Shown here: positions 32,527-40,192 of the stretch, one piece after another
Layout: each line of letters starts with the position of its first letter
How positions within the stretch are numbered: position 1 is the stretch's first letter
Assembly (NCBI GenBank): GCA_001556125.1
Contig: LSIG01000017.1
Coordinates: 1-44,177 of the forward strand
Length of the DNA: 44,177 bases
Source: Rhizobiales bacterium CCH10-E5
Lineage (GTDB): Bacteria > Pseudomonadota > Alphaproteobacteria > Rhizobiales > Beijerinckiaceae
Direction: 5' to 3'
The notes under the pieces: generated by a model
The model's input: only the letters and a program-made list of their open reading frames with translations
What the model was told of the DNA's origin: nothing
The model's database searches: none
Made by a program: the position numbers and the translations under genes

Positions 32527-32598
32527 GCGGCGCTTGTCCGCGATAACACCTCAAAAGCGAGTTAAATCGACCCGTCGCTTCCGAGGTGACGGTCTTTT

Positions 32599-33204
32599 CT
32601 AGCAACGGGCAAGGATGAGGGCCGAAAACTCCTGCGCGACCTCTGCAATCGCGAAACGCCCGGGACGAAACCAGTCGATCGAGCCGTTCATCGCCCCCAA
32701 GATCATGTAGCGCATCAGATCGGGCGAGCGTTCCCTGGGCAGGGCTCCAGCCGCCTGCAACTCCGTGATGAGCCCACGCCAGAGATCCTCATAGGCCCGC
32801 CTCGCCGCCCGCACGCTCTCGGGCACCGGTGTCGCGCCGAAGGTGAAGACGCGGAAGCTCGCGGTGGTGTAGTCGCGCTGGCCATGGAGGGCGGTCAGAT
32901 GGGCAATGATCGCCGCCTCGAGCCTCTGCGGGGGTGGCGCGGTTTCCGTCGCGGCGAGCGCGGCGACGACGGTCTCGTGGACGAAGCGGACGCCGTCATT
33001 GACCACCGCCTCGACGATCTCCTCCTTGGAGGCGAAGTGGTGGTAAAGGCTCGCCTTGCGGATGCCGACCGCCTCCGCGATGTCGCGCAGGGTGGTCTGG
33101 TGGTAGCCGCCGGCGCGCAGGAGCCGCGCCGCCGTGTCGAGGATCAGGCGGCGCGAGCCGCCGACGGCCGCCTCGCGCGGGAGAGTATCCGTCGCTGCGC
33201 TCAC
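32599..33204 (-). CDS. TetR-family regulator of acyl-CoA dehydrogenase
   Basis: 201 residues from a GTG at 33204 whose GTGA overlaps the acyl-CoA dehydrogenase stop. The helix-turn-helix (residues 18-62) is RRLILDTAARLLRAGGYHQTTLRDIAEAVGIRKASLYHHFASKEEIVEAVV. The C-terminal helical ligand domain ends ILGAMNGSIDWFRPGRFAIAEVAQEFSALIL, resembling acyl-CoA-sensing regulators of FadR/KstR2/PsrA style. Operon position, coupling, and the long palindrome before the operon point to autoregulation in response to an acyl-CoA. Confidence 0.92.
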   Translation of the reverse strand: MSAATDTLPREAAVGGSRRLILDTAARLLRAGGYHQTTLRDIAEAVGIRKASLYHHFASKEEIVEAVVNDGVRFVHETVVAALAATETAPPPQRLEAAIIAHLTALHGQRDYTTASFRVFTFGATPVPESVRAARRAYEDLWRGLITELQAAGALPRERSPDLMRYMILGAMNGSIDWFRPGRFAIAEVAQEFSALILARC

Positions 33205-34382
33205 AGCCGCTTGGCGACCTCTTCCAGCATCACTTCGGTGGCGCCACCCCCGATGGCCTGAACACGGGCATCGCGCGTCATGCGCTCGATCGCGCTCTCG
33301 CGCATATAGCCCATGCCGCCATGGAACTGCAGGCAGGCATACATGACCTCATTCACCAGCTCACCGCAGTAGGCCTTGACCATCGAGACCTCGCGGGTCG
33401 CATCGACGCCCTGCGCGTCGAGCCAGGCCGCGTGATAGACGAGCTGTCTGCCGGCCTCGACCTTCGCCGCCAGCATGGCGAGCTTCTGGCGGATGGCCTG
33501 CTTGTCCCAGAGCGGGGCGCCGAAGGCTTTCCGGGTCTTCACATAGTCCAGCGTCAGGTCGATCGCGGCCTGCGCCTCGCCCATCGCCATGGCGCCGATC
33601 ACGATGCGCTCGTTCTGGAAATTGCTCATGATCGCGTAGAAGCCGCGCCCCTCCTGCCCGAGCAGGTTCTCGGCCGGGATGCGGCAATCCTCGAAGACGA
33701 GTTCGGCCGTGTCCGAGGAGCGCCAGCCATGCTTGTCCAGTTCACGGGCGACGCGGAAGCCGGGCGTGCCCTTCTCGACCAGGAAGATCGAGACCGACTG
33801 CGACGGCTTGGCCGAGAGATCGGTCTTGGCCGCGACGCAATAGAGATCGGCGTGGACGCCGTTGGTGATGTAGACCTTGGCGCCATTGAGCACATAGCTG
33901 TCGCCTTCGCGGCGGGCCGTGGTGCGGATGCCTTTCACGTCCGAGCCGGCATCGGGCTCGGTGACAGCAACGGCGACGATCTTCTCGCCGGCGATGATGG
34001 CCGGCATCAGCCGGTCGCGCTGGGCCTTGCTGCCGGCATTGGCGATGTGGACGGAGGCCATGTCGGTGTGGACCAGCGCCGTGATCGCGACGCCGGAAAA
34101 GGTCGAGCGGCCGAGTTCCTCGGCGAGGACGACGGTCGCAAGCGTGTCCATTTCGGAGCCGCCATATTCGGCCGGATAGCGGATGCCGAAGAAGCCGAGC
34201 GACCCCATCTTGCGGAGCACCTCGCGCGGGACGAAGCCCGCTTCCTCCCAGGCCTTGGCGTGCGGCTTGATCTCGGTCTCGACGAAGCGGCGGACCTGAT
34301 CGCGCAGCGCCTCGTGTTCCTCGGTGAAATAGGGCGAGCGTGCCGCCATTCCTGCGGACCCGATCTTCTCGACTGCGGACAT
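33201..34382 (-). CDS. Acyl-CoA dehydrogenase
   Basis: 393 residues from the ATG at 34382, with GGAGG about 8 bases upstream; an 8-codon longer form is less likely. FAD enzyme that introduces a 2,3-double bond into an acyl-CoA. N-domain SPYFTEEHEALRDQVRRFVETEIKPHAKAWEEAGFVPRE; the FAD-contact signature AVTEPDAGSDVKGIRTTARR (about 140-160); HGWRSSDTAELVFEDCRIP; and C-domain LQFHGGMGYMRESAIERMTRDARV carrying the second family signature. Similar to short/branched-chain and long-chain citronellyl-type dehydrogenases, chain preference uncertain. First of a two-gene unit with the TetR regulator. Confidence 0.93.
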   Translation of the reverse strand: MSAVEKIGSAGMAARSPYFTEEHEALRDQVRRFVETEIKPHAKAWEEAGFVPREVLRKMGSLGFFGIRYPAEYGGSEMDTLATVVLAEELGRSTFSGVAITALVHTDMASVHIANAGSKAQRDRLMPAIIAGEKIVAVAVTEPDAGSDVKGIRTTARREGDSYVLNGAKVYITNGVHADLYCVAAKTDLSAKPSQSVSIFLVEKGTPGFRVARELDKHGWRSSDTAELVFEDCRIPAENLLGQEGRGFYAIMSNFQNERIVIGAMAMGEAQAAIDLTLDYVKTRKAFGAPLWDKQAIRQKLAMLAAKVEAGRQLVYHAAWLDAQGVDATREVSMVKAYCGELVNEVMYACLQFHGGMGYMRESAIERMTRDARVQAIGGGATEVMLEEVAKRL

Positions 34383-34400
34383 GCCGCTTTCCTCCCGATG

Positions 34401-34428
34401 CGCCAACCTACCGGACGGTAGGTTGGCG
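34401..34428. promoter_or_regulatory. Long palindromic operator of the acyl-CoA dehydrogenase operon
   Basis: Perfect 13-base arms: CGCCAACCTACCG (34401-34413), GA, CGGTAGGTTGGCG (34416-34428). The ACCTACCG/CGGTAGGT core is typical of TetR sites for fatty-acid genes. It starts 18 bases upstream of the ATG and overlaps the -10 region of a weak leftward promoter (TTGATC at 34443-34438, 17 bases, TACCGT). Confidence 0.8.
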
Positions 34429-34478
34429 GCGCTCGGAGATCAAGCGGTGGCATGACGCAGTCCTCAAGACGGGGTTAC

Positions 34479-34973
34479 TCAGGAGGCACGGGATTTCCAG
34501 CGCGCCCAGGCCGGAAGATAACGATTGACGATGGGCACCAGACGCGGCGGGAAATCGCTGCGGAAGCGCAAATCGGTGATGTCGTTGTCGTCGAGATAAA
34601 GCGCGCAGGCGTAGCTGTTCAGCTCGAAGATCGTGTAGAGCGCCGAGGTCCCGCGGATCACCATGGTCTCGTTGCGGATCCGGTCGACGCAGCCGTCTGA
34701 GACGATCTGCGCATTGTCCATGGCGATGATGGCGTCCTGAAAGGTCGCGATCGCCGCTTTGGTCCGCGGACCGATGATGCCGTCGACCACGAGCTTGCGG
34801 CTGGCCGAGGGGCCAGCCAACTCGCGCACGCGCGCCTGATTGGGATGCTGGAAATAGAGGTTGAGCAGATACTGTACCACCGTGACGTCGTCGCGGTTGT
34901 TGGCACGACCCGGGCCGACGCCCAGATCCACCGTCAGCATCGTGCCGTCGTCCGTCTCGATGACCTTGGCCAT
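34479..34973 (-). CDS. Peptidoglycan-binding-domain-like protein
   Basis: 164 residues, with GGAGG 5 bases before the ATG. No signal peptide. The region about 28-82 (DDVTVVQYLLNLYFQHPNQ ... KLVVDGIIGPRTKAAIATFQDAI) matches the PG_binding_1 helical repeat, whose D-G-x-x-G-P-x-T core is clear. The rest (IFELNSYACALYLDDNDITDLRFRSDFPPRLVPIVNRYLPAW) is not recognised. Without an export signal, a secretion-system or toxin-related role is possible, but nothing nearby supports one. It stands alone between the acyl-CoA dehydrogenase and amidohydrolase genes. Confidence 0.8.
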   Translation of the reverse strand: MAKVIETDDGTMLTVDLGVGPGRANNRDDVTVVQYLLNLYFQHPNQARVRELAGPSASRKLVVDGIIGPRTKAAIATFQDAIIAMDNAQIVSDGCVDRIRNETMVIRGTSALYTIFELNSYACALYLDDNDITDLRFRSDFPPRLVPIVNRYLPAWARWKSRAS

Positions 34974-35048
34974 GGTGCCCTCCCGCCCCGATGCGGGCCC
35001 GATGGCCCGCTGCTGGAGATCAGGAATAGGCTCGGCGGCGTGTCGGCG

Positions 35049-35066
35049 CTGTTCCGGGCGGAACAG
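35049..35066 (-). terminator. Hairpin after amidohydrolase gene
   Basis: CTGTTCC (35049-35055), GGGC, GGAACAG (35060-35066), a perfect 7-base stem 13 bases past the amidohydrolase stop. No U-tract, so either a weak terminator or a 3' stabilising hairpin. Confidence 0.35.
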
Positions 35067-35079
35067 CCGGAGGCGCGGA

Positions 35080-36516
35080 CTACTTCCCGGGCGGGAAGGT
35101 CAGCGGCGAGATCTCGAGATGGTCGCGCTTGGCCCAGTCGAGCTCCTTGACCTTCGGCTCGGCGCGGCGCTGGGCCTCCTCGAGTTCGGCGGCGGCAGCG
35201 GCGTAATCCATCGTCAGCACCTTGCCGTTCTCGACGACCGTGACGCCGTCGACGATGACCGTCGTCACCGCGCGCTCGCCCGCGGCATAGATCAAGCTGC
35301 GGATCGGATCGCGCAGCGGGCGCATCATCGGATGGGTGACGTCGACCAGCACGATGTCCGCCTTGGCGCCCTTGGCGAGGCGGCCGATATCGTCGCGGCC
35401 CAGCGCCTTGGCGCTGCCCAGCGTCGCGGCATTGAAGGCGTCCGAGGTGCGCAGGTCGAAGACGTCCTCCGCCATCATGCGCGAGCCGATGCAGACAGCG
35501 CGCAATTCCTCCAGCATGTGGTGCGGATAGGTGTCGGTGCCGATGCCGACATTGACGCCGGCGGCGACATATTGCCCGAAGCTCTGCATCGCGATGCCGC
35601 GGCGCTGGAAGACGATCGGGCAGTGGGCGACATTTGTGCCGGTCTCGACGAGACAGCCGAGATCGTCCGTCGCCGGCCATTTCGCCGAGGAGTGGTGGTC
35701 GAGGAAGATGCCGTGGCCGATGATCGAGAAAGGCCCGAGCACATCGAGCGATTCAAGCCATTCGACCGGCGTCATGCCATGGCGGCGGGTGATCTCATGA
35801 AACTCCACGACGCTCTGGGCGGCGTGGATCTGGAAGGGAACCTTGCGCTTCTCGGCCTCGGCATAGCTGGCCTGGATCAGCTCGGGCGTGCAGGTGTCGA
35901 TCTGCGAGGGCGAGACCATGCCTGAGAGCCGCCCGCTGTCGTCGGCCGCGACCTGGTCGAGCAGCTTCATGGCGGCGGCCATGGCTGCTTCGCCGGCCTT
36001 CTCGTCCCATTCGTATTTCGCGAGATGGCCGTTGTCGGTGTACCAGCGGGCCGAACGGTACATCGGCGAGAAGACGCCGCGCAGGCCGGAGGCCTTGAAG
36101 GTCTCGAGCCAGCCGTCCCAGGCGACCGACATGTCGACCAGCGTGGTCACGCCCGACATCAGCAACTCGGAATAGGTCACCTGTGCGCAGGACTTGATGC
36201 CCTGGGCGTCGCAACGGAACAGCGGCATGAACTCGTAGAGCGCCGTGCCATACATTTTCGGTGAGCCGAGTTCGTCGTTCCAGCCCTTGGTCATCGCCTC
36301 CGAGGAGGGATGGGAATGGATGTTGACGAGGCCCGGCATGACCATCTTGCCGCGACCATCGATGGTGACGTCGGCCTTGCCGGCATAGCTGCCGCCGACA
36401 TGGACGATCCGGTTGCCGTCATAGGCGACGTCGCCGTCGCGCAGATAGACATGGCCCTTCGCTTCCGCGTCATAGGCGACGATCCAGCTGGCGTTGCGGA
36501 TGAGTGTGATCGGCAT
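35080..36516 (-). CDS. Amidohydrolase of the TrzN/AtzA/SsnA deaminase group
   Basis: 478 residues from the ATG at 36516 (MPITLIRNASWIVAYD), GGAG upstream. A metal-dependent hydrolase, probably a deaminase or dechlorinase acting on a small nitrogen compound. Metal ligands: HSH in MPGLVNIHSHPSSEA (about 66-70), PFQIHAAQSVVEF (about 238), FSIIGHGIFLDHHS (about 270) and the Asp in VGIGTDTYPHHMLEE (about 330). The beta-sandwich ends YAAGERAVTTVIVDGVTVVENGKVL. It follows the Dpp-type binding-protein gene in the same direction, so it may process a solute brought in by that importer (inference). Substrate not known. Confidence 0.87.
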   Translation of the reverse strand: MPITLIRNASWIVAYDAEAKGHVYLRDGDVAYDGNRIVHVGGSYAGKADVTIDGRGKMVMPGLVNIHSHPSSEAMTKGWNDELGSPKMYGTALYEFMPLFRCDAQGIKSCAQVTYSELLMSGVTTLVDMSVAWDGWLETFKASGLRGVFSPMYRSARWYTDNGHLAKYEWDEKAGEAAMAAAMKLLDQVAADDSGRLSGMVSPSQIDTCTPELIQASYAEAEKRKVPFQIHAAQSVVEFHEITRRHGMTPVEWLESLDVLGPFSIIGHGIFLDHHSSAKWPATDDLGCLVETGTNVAHCPIVFQRRGIAMQSFGQYVAAGVNVGIGTDTYPHHMLEELRAVCIGSRMMAEDVFDLRTSDAFNAATLGSAKALGRDDIGRLAKGAKADIVLVDVTHPMMRPLRDPIRSLIYAAGERAVTTVIVDGVTVVENGKVLTMDYAAAAAELEEAQRRAEPKVKELDWAKRDHLEISPLTFPPGK

Positions 36517-36630
36517 GGCAGGCTCCGGCGTGGGGCGGAATGAAGGCGTCATGGTCGACCACAGGCCGACCATCTTCGGCGAGAGTGGTTCCCGGGTGCG
36601 CGTTCCGCTTCGCCCGAGAACGACGAGAGG

Positions 36631-38220
36631 TCAGCGGACGAACTTCAGGTCCAGTCCCTTGTAGAGCCCGCAGCCATAGATGTTGTGGGCCTTGAAGGGG
36701 GCGAGGCGAGCCGAGGCCGCGATCTTCATCGGCTCGTGATAGAGCGGCAGCCAGACGGCGGCCTCATGCACCTTCTTCAGCACCTCGCCATAGGCGGCAG
36801 CGCGATCGGCATCGTTCAGAGCGGTCATGCCCTTGCTCAGCAGCGCATCGGTTTCGGCGTCCTTCCAGTTCATCCGGTTGGGCGTGGGCGCATTGGCGGA
36901 GGGGAAGTAGAGGTTCAGCGCGTCGCCGGCCGAGATGTAGGGGAAGCTCATCCCGAACATGTCGAATTCCTGCGTCGCCATCTTGCCCCAGGCGATGGTG
37001 GCATCGAAGAGCTGGACCTTGAGATCGACGCCGATCTTGCGCAGGTCACCCTGGATCGCCTCCATCAGCTTCTGCCAGGTCGAGCCCGTGAAGCCATAGA
37101 CGACGGGAGCGAGCTTCTTGCCGTCCTTGGCGCGGAAGCCGTCAGCGCCCTTCACCCAGCCGGCGGCGTCAAGGATCTTGTTCGCCTCGGCGACATTGGT
37201 CCTGAGCGGCGTGACGGCCTTGTTCCAGTCGAGAGCTTCAGTCGAGATATAGCTGTAGGCGGGCTCGACCTCGCCGAAATAGAGGTTCTCGGCGATCGCC
37301 TTCTGATCGACGGCCATGACCATGGCGCGGCGCACCGCGGGGTCATTGACGCCCTCCTTGTCGATCTTGAAGCCGACGAAATAGGTCCAGAAGGCTTCCT
37401 TGGAGTCCACCAGCTTGAGATTGCGGTTGGCGCGGATCTGCGACAGGCCGGAATAGGGCACATATTGCGTGACCTGGCTCTGGCCGGTCATCACCGCGGC
37501 GAGGCGGGTGTTCTCCTCCGGCACGATACGCCAGACGATCTCCTCGATCTGGGCCGCCCCCTTGTTCTCGTAGATCGGCGGGCCCCACTTGTAGGCGGCG
37601 TGCTTCTTCAGGCGGAACTCGTTGCGCGGCTTCCAGTCGCCCCAGCAATAGGGGCCGGTGCCGTTGAAGCCCTTGACGCCGAAATCGGCGCCGAGCGCCT
37701 CGACATTGGCCTTGTCGACGATGACGGCGAAGCTCTGGGTGAGCTGATAGAGCAGCTCGGAGAAGGGCGCGGTCAGCTTGTACTCGACCGTCGTGTCGTC
37801 GACCGCGACGATGTCGTCGACCTTGCCGGCGCGCCAGCGAACCGGCGAGCGCGTGGCGGGGTCGATCCAGCGCTTCATCGAATAGACGACGTCCTGCGCG
37901 GTCATCTTCTTGCCGTCGCAGAAGGAGACGTCGTTCCGCAGCTTGAAGGTGTAGGTCTTGCCGTCGGGCGACATCGTCCAGGAGGTGGCGAGGCCGGGCT
38001 TGATCGTCGACATGTCGTGGTCGAGCGAGACCAGCGTATCGGCCATCATGAAGATGACCTCGGAGGCCGCGCGTGCCGTCGAGCGGTGCGGATCGTAGCG
38101 GTCGCTGTCGACCTCGCGGACGATGGTGAGGCTGTTGTTCGAACCTTGCGCCAAGGCTGGCCCGGCGAGCGCCGTCAACCCCAGAAGGGCGCCTGCGGCG
38201 ATGGATGTCAGTTGCTTCAC
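36631..38220 (-). CDS. Dpp/Opp-type ABC substrate-binding protein
   Basis: 529 residues from a GTG at 38220, chosen because GGGGAG lies 8 bases upstream and the Sec signal VKQLTSIAAGALLGLTALAGPALAQ follows directly. SBP_bac_5 family: VREVDSDRYDPHRSTARAASEVIFMMADTLVSLD, LATSWTMSPDGKTYTFKLRNDVSFCDGKKMTAQDVVYSMKRW, then GTGPYCWGDWKPRNEFRLKKHAAYKWG and VRRAMVMAVDQKAIAENLYFGEVEPA. It delivers a peptide, opine or other amide to the permeases whose genes precede it. The gene sits 47 bases after the DppC-type permease gene. Confidence 0.93.
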   Translation of the reverse strand: MKQLTSIAAGALLGLTALAGPALAQGSNNSLTIVREVDSDRYDPHRSTARAASEVIFMMADTLVSLDHDMSTIKPGLATSWTMSPDGKTYTFKLRNDVSFCDGKKMTAQDVVYSMKRWIDPATRSPVRWRAGKVDDIVAVDDTTVEYKLTAPFSELLYQLTQSFAVIVDKANVEALGADFGVKGFNGTGPYCWGDWKPRNEFRLKKHAAYKWGPPIYENKGAAQIEEIVWRIVPEENTRLAAVMTGQSQVTQYVPYSGLSQIRANRNLKLVDSKEAFWTYFVGFKIDKEGVNDPAVRRAMVMAVDQKAIAENLYFGEVEPAYSYISTEALDWNKAVTPLRTNVAEANKILDAAGWVKGADGFRAKDGKKLAPVVYGFTGSTWQKLMEAIQGDLRKIGVDLKVQLFDATIAWGKMATQEFDMFGMSFPYISAGDALNLYFPSANAPTPNRMNWKDAETDALLSKGMTALNDADRAAAYGEVLKKVHEAAVWLPLYHEPMKIAASARLAPFKAHNIYGCGLYKGLDLKFVR

Positions 38221-38267
38221 GATCGTTCTCCCCTTTTGTTTTGAAACGAGCGGTCCGGGCGGGCGCC

Positions 38268-39155
38268 TCACTGGTTGCGCATGCGCGGGTCGAGCAGGTC
38301 GCGCAGGGCGTCGCCCAGAAGGTTGACGCAGAGCACGATGGCGATGATCACAAGGCTGGGCAGAAGCGAGATATGCGGCGCGAAGAACAGCGCGTCGCGG
38401 CCGAGCGAAGCCATCATGCCGAGCTCGGCTTCAGGCGGGCGCACCCCGAGGCCGAGGAAGGACAAGGCCGCGCCGATCAGGATGATCTGGCCGAAGCGCA
38501 GGGTCATGAAGACGAAGACCGGCGACAGGCAGTTCAACGCGAGATAGCGCCAGATCAGCGTGCGGTCCGGCAGGCCCATGGCGCGGCCGGCCTCCATGTA
38601 GTCCTGCCCCATGATGACGATGGCGGCGCTGCGGGTGATGCGGGCGACGTCGGGGATCGTCGCGATCGAGAGCGCGATCACGATGGCCGTCAGACCGGGG
38701 CCGACGACGGCGGCGAGCGCCAGGCCGAGCAGGATCGCCGGGAAGGACAGGAGGATGTCGGCGCCGCGCATGATGTAGGGGTCGAGCCGGCGATAATAGA
38801 CGCCGAGCAGCGCGATGAGTGCGCCGAGCCCCCCGCCGATCGCGATCGAGGCTAGGCCCATCACCAGCGTCAGCCGCGTGCCGTAGAGCAGGCGGGAAAG
38901 CATGTCGCGGCCCTGCCCGTCCGTGCCGAGCCAGTGCTGCGGCAGCGAGCCCTCGCTCCAGACCGGCGGGATGAAGGGGCGGCGGGTGGTGTTGTACGGG
39001 TCGAAGGGCGCGAGCCAGGGCGCAAACAGCGCCGCCAGCACGATCAGGAGCAGCACGACCGCCGCCAGCAAGGCGAGCTTGTCGCGCAGGATGCGACGCC
39101 CGAAGGCGGCGAGCGGCCGGCTCGCGGCGGGGGCGGCGATCGCGACGTCAGCCAT
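38268..39155 (-). CDS. Dpp/Opp-type ABC permease (DppC type)
   Basis: 295 residues. N-terminal OppC segment (FGRRILRDKLALLAAVVLLLIVLAALFAPWLAPFDPYNTT) and the HWLGTDGQGRDMLSRLLYGTRLTL signature, about six helices, and the EAA loop EAGRAMGLPDRTLIWRYLALNCLSP. The end DPRMRNQ is the classical OppC C-terminus (DPR). It overlaps the DppB-type gene by 8 bases. Confidence 0.95.
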   Translation of the reverse strand: MADVAIAAPAASRPLAAFGRRILRDKLALLAAVVLLLIVLAALFAPWLAPFDPYNTTRRPFIPPVWSEGSLPQHWLGTDGQGRDMLSRLLYGTRLTLVMGLASIAIGGGLGALIALLGVYYRRLDPYIMRGADILLSFPAILLGLALAAVVGPGLTAIVIALSIATIPDVARITRSAAIVIMGQDYMEAGRAMGLPDRTLIWRYLALNCLSPVFVFMTLRFGQIILIGAALSFLGLGVRPPEAELGMMASLGRDALFFAPHISLLPSLVIIAIVLCVNLLGDALRDLLDPRMRNQ

Positions 39156-40092
39156 GTTTTTCCACCCGCGGATCGAGCACGGCGTAGAGCATGTCGACGA
39201 TCAGGTTGATCACCAGGAAGGCCAGCGCCAGCACCAGGATCGCGCCCTGCGCCAGCGGGAAATCGCTGGCGAGGATCGCGCCGACCGCGAGCCGGCCGAC
39301 GCCGGGCCAGGAATAGATCGTCTCGGTGACGACGGCGCCGCCGAGCAGATAGCCGGCCTGCAGGCCGATCAGCGTCACCACCGGGATCAGGGCGTTGCGC
39401 AGGACATGGCGCAGCACCACGGCGCGCTCGGAGAGGCCCTTGGCGCGGGCGGTGCGGACATGGTCGGCGCTCAGGACCTCGAGCGCAGCGGTCCGGGTCA
39501 TCCGCGCGATCGGGCCGATGAAGACGAGGCCGAGCGTCAGCGCCGGCAAGGCGATGGCGGCGAGTCCGTCGAGGCTCCAGAGCGGGCCGCCGCGCCCGAT
39601 GAAGGGCAAGAGCCCCCAATGGTAGCCGATATACTGCATCAGGATGAGCCCGATGAAGAACACCGGGGTCGAGACGCCCGCCACCGAGATCGCGATCACG
39701 ATGCGGTCGAGCAGGCGGCCGCGATAGACGGCCGCGATGGTGCCGAGCGCGATGCCGAGCGGCACGGCCCAGACTAGGCAGGCGAACATCAGCTCGGCGG
39801 TGGGGCCGATCGCCTCGCCGAGTTCGGCGACGACGCTGGTGTTGGAGATCAGCGAGACGCCGAGATCGCCCTGCAGGACGCGGGCGAGATAGATGCCGAA
39901 CTGGACGATGACCGGCCGGTCGAGTCCGAGATCCTTGCGGATCTGCTCGACCAGTTCGGGGCTGGCCGTCGGGCCCGCGACGATGGCGGCCGGGTCGGCG
40001 GGGACCAGTTGCAGCAACAGGAAGCCGAACAGGAGCACGCCGAGCAGAACCGGCACCGACATGGCGACGCGCTGGGCGATGTGGTTCAGCAT
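39148..40092 (-). CDS. Dpp/Opp-type ABC permease (DppB type)
   Basis: 314 residues from the ATG at 40092 (MLNHIAQRVAMSVPVLLGV); a longer reading would include the repeat upstream. Six helices with OppB hallmarks: LVPADPAAIVAG, LGLDRPVIVQFGIYLARVLQGDLGVSL, the EAA loop RTARAKGLSERAVVLRHVLRNALIP and TIYSWPGVGRLAVGAILASDFPLAQG. The stop overlaps the DppC-type start. No ATPase of this importer is found in the window. Confidence 0.95.
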   Translation of the reverse strand: MLNHIAQRVAMSVPVLLGVLLFGFLLLQLVPADPAAIVAGPTASPELVEQIRKDLGLDRPVIVQFGIYLARVLQGDLGVSLISNTSVVAELGEAIGPTAELMFACLVWAVPLGIALGTIAAVYRGRLLDRIVIAISVAGVSTPVFFIGLILMQYIGYHWGLLPFIGRGGPLWSLDGLAAIALPALTLGLVFIGPIARMTRTAALEVLSADHVRTARAKGLSERAVVLRHVLRNALIPVVTLIGLQAGYLLGGAVVTETIYSWPGVGRLAVGAILASDFPLAQGAILVLALAFLVINLIVDMLYAVLDPRVEKHG

Positions 40093-40107
40093 GCGCGCGC
40101 CACCCCC

Positions 40108-40185
40108 GTCATTGCGAGCGCAGCGAAGCAATCCAGCGCCGCGTGCTCTGCAACTCCTGGATTGCTTCGCTCCGCTCGCAATGAC
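40108..40185. repeat. Inverted repeat with 29-base arms
   Basis: The arm at 40108-40136 (GTCATTGCGAGCG then AGCGAAGCAATCCAG with one extra base) pairs with 40157-40185 with a single mismatch around a 20-base loop. It lies between the amidohydrolase and the DppB-type gene on the same strand. This GTCATTGCGAG...CTCGCAATGAC pattern is a common dispersed palindrome in related genomes as far as I recall. It could uncouple the two genes or form a processing site. Confidence 0.85.
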
Positions 40186-40192
40186 GAATCCA

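Noticed and set aside
30058..32565. 835-codon rightward open frame opposite the GGDEF-EAL gene
   Set aside because: The opposite strand encodes a complete GGDEF-EAL protein with intact motifs; the long frame is low in hydrophobic content and has no recognisable domain.
14732..40185. Palindromic repeats considered as a CRISPR array or attachment sites
   Set aside because: Copies are far apart, differ in sequence, and have no regular spacers, cas genes, integrase or tRNA-derived duplication.
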